From: Candidatus Omnitrophota bacterium
GTDB taxonomy: Bacteria; Omnitrophota; Gorgyraeia; Gygaellales; Profunditerraquicolaceae
Assembly: GCA_016867095.1 (NCBI GenBank)
Contig: VGKK01000002.1
Span: forward strand, 1-38,128
Reading direction: 5' to 3'
DNA: 38,128 nt
In this document: in pieces, positions 37,967 to 38,128 of the stretch
Layout: the number at the start of each line of letters is the position of its first letter
Numbering within the stretch: position 1 is the stretch's first letter
The notes under the pieces: generated by a model
Told to the model about the DNA's origin: nothing
The model's database searches: none
Seen by the model: the letters and a program-made list of their open reading frames with translations, nothing else
Translations under genes and position numbers: made by a program

Positions 37967-38128
37967 GTGAGGCCACGACTTACGTTCCGTAAGTCGTATG
38001 GCCGAACTTATCCAGCACTAATTTTATGAAACGCTTAAAGTTAGCTCATAGGGGTTGCTATGGCATCAACCCTTATCAGATAAAGATAAGGCTTTATAAA
38101 AATTAGTGCTGGGTTAATTCGCGCAATA
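37967..38128 (+). repeat. BIME-like palindromic element, copy E (cut by window end)
   Basis: Foot GTGA, hairpin ACGACTTACG/CGTAAGTCGT with GGCC outer pairs, GAACTTAT, stem CCAGCACTAATTTTAT, linker GAAACGCTTAAAGTTAGCTC.., complementary stem, GTTAATTCGC and the start of the right hairpin. The linker matches copy C in the same orientation and copy B inverted. Confidence 0.85.

Overview
The window looks like a chromosomal contig from a Gram-negative-type bacterium. It carries lipoproteins with lipoboxes, TolC-type outer-membrane factors, a periplasmic adaptor with ABC-2 exporter parts, a type IV pilin-like protein and an L,D-transpeptidase. Moderate GC, small housekeeping operons, many intergenic palindromes and two AAA_14/DUF4143 ATPases resemble genomes of uncultivated candidate phyla such as Omnitrophota. 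That placement is an impression from gene style, not a phylogenetic result. No rRNA or tRNA gene was recognised.

Layout. (1) 1-5.3 kb: 3' part of an EF-G-like GTPase, a YchF-like protein that has lost its GTPase core, purH and folC. (2) 5.4-13.9 kb: a DinG-like Fe-S helicase, then a type III restriction-modification operon (mod, AAA_14/DUF4143 ATPase, res) behind a good sigma70-type promoter. (3) 14.0-17.1 kb: mnmE, then folE interrupted by a 329-residue intein with a LAGLIDADG endonuclease domain, inserted exactly before a zinc-ligand cysteine. (4) 17.1-21.2 kb: surface and envelope genes: a PKD lipoprotein, a GT39-type glycosyltransferase, a pilin-like protein and a LamG/PKD/coiled-coil secreted protein behind a possible attenuator. 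(5) 21.2-24.5 kb: a second DUF4143 ATPase with a leaderless-type promoter, lying between a diverged copy of the comM 3' end and comM itself (minus strand). (6) 24.5-28.6 kb: a divergent PAP2 protein, a LysM/L,D-transpeptidase, accA, a PadR regulator and a small lipoprotein, interspersed with large palindromic repeats. (7) 28.6-37.9 kb: an AbrB-like regulator, then efflux genes. A broken tolC is fused to the last ~55 codons of a MacB-like permease, which looks like an internal deletion scar. Next come an intact tolC, a HlyD-type adaptor, an inserted ORF6N cassette, two ABC ATPases and two ABC-2 permeases (a YbhG/YbhF/YbhS/YbhR-like exporter with the two ATPase halves as separate genes).

The most striking unexplained content is repetitive. 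One family of 170-255 bp elements has five members, one cut by the window end. Four are built as hairpin, conserved linker, inverted hairpin (BIME-like), with core AACTTACG/CGTAAGTT and foot RTGA. The fifth, before purH, shares the left hairpin and foot but has a different centre. A second family consists of palindromes made of iterated 7-9 bp units (AAGTCAAAA type, TATCAGA type). Related short-period iterations sit in frame inside folC and mnmE. The leading candidates for something new are the folE intein, the BIME-like family, the GTPase-less YchF protein, the tolC/macB scar and the regenerated comM end.
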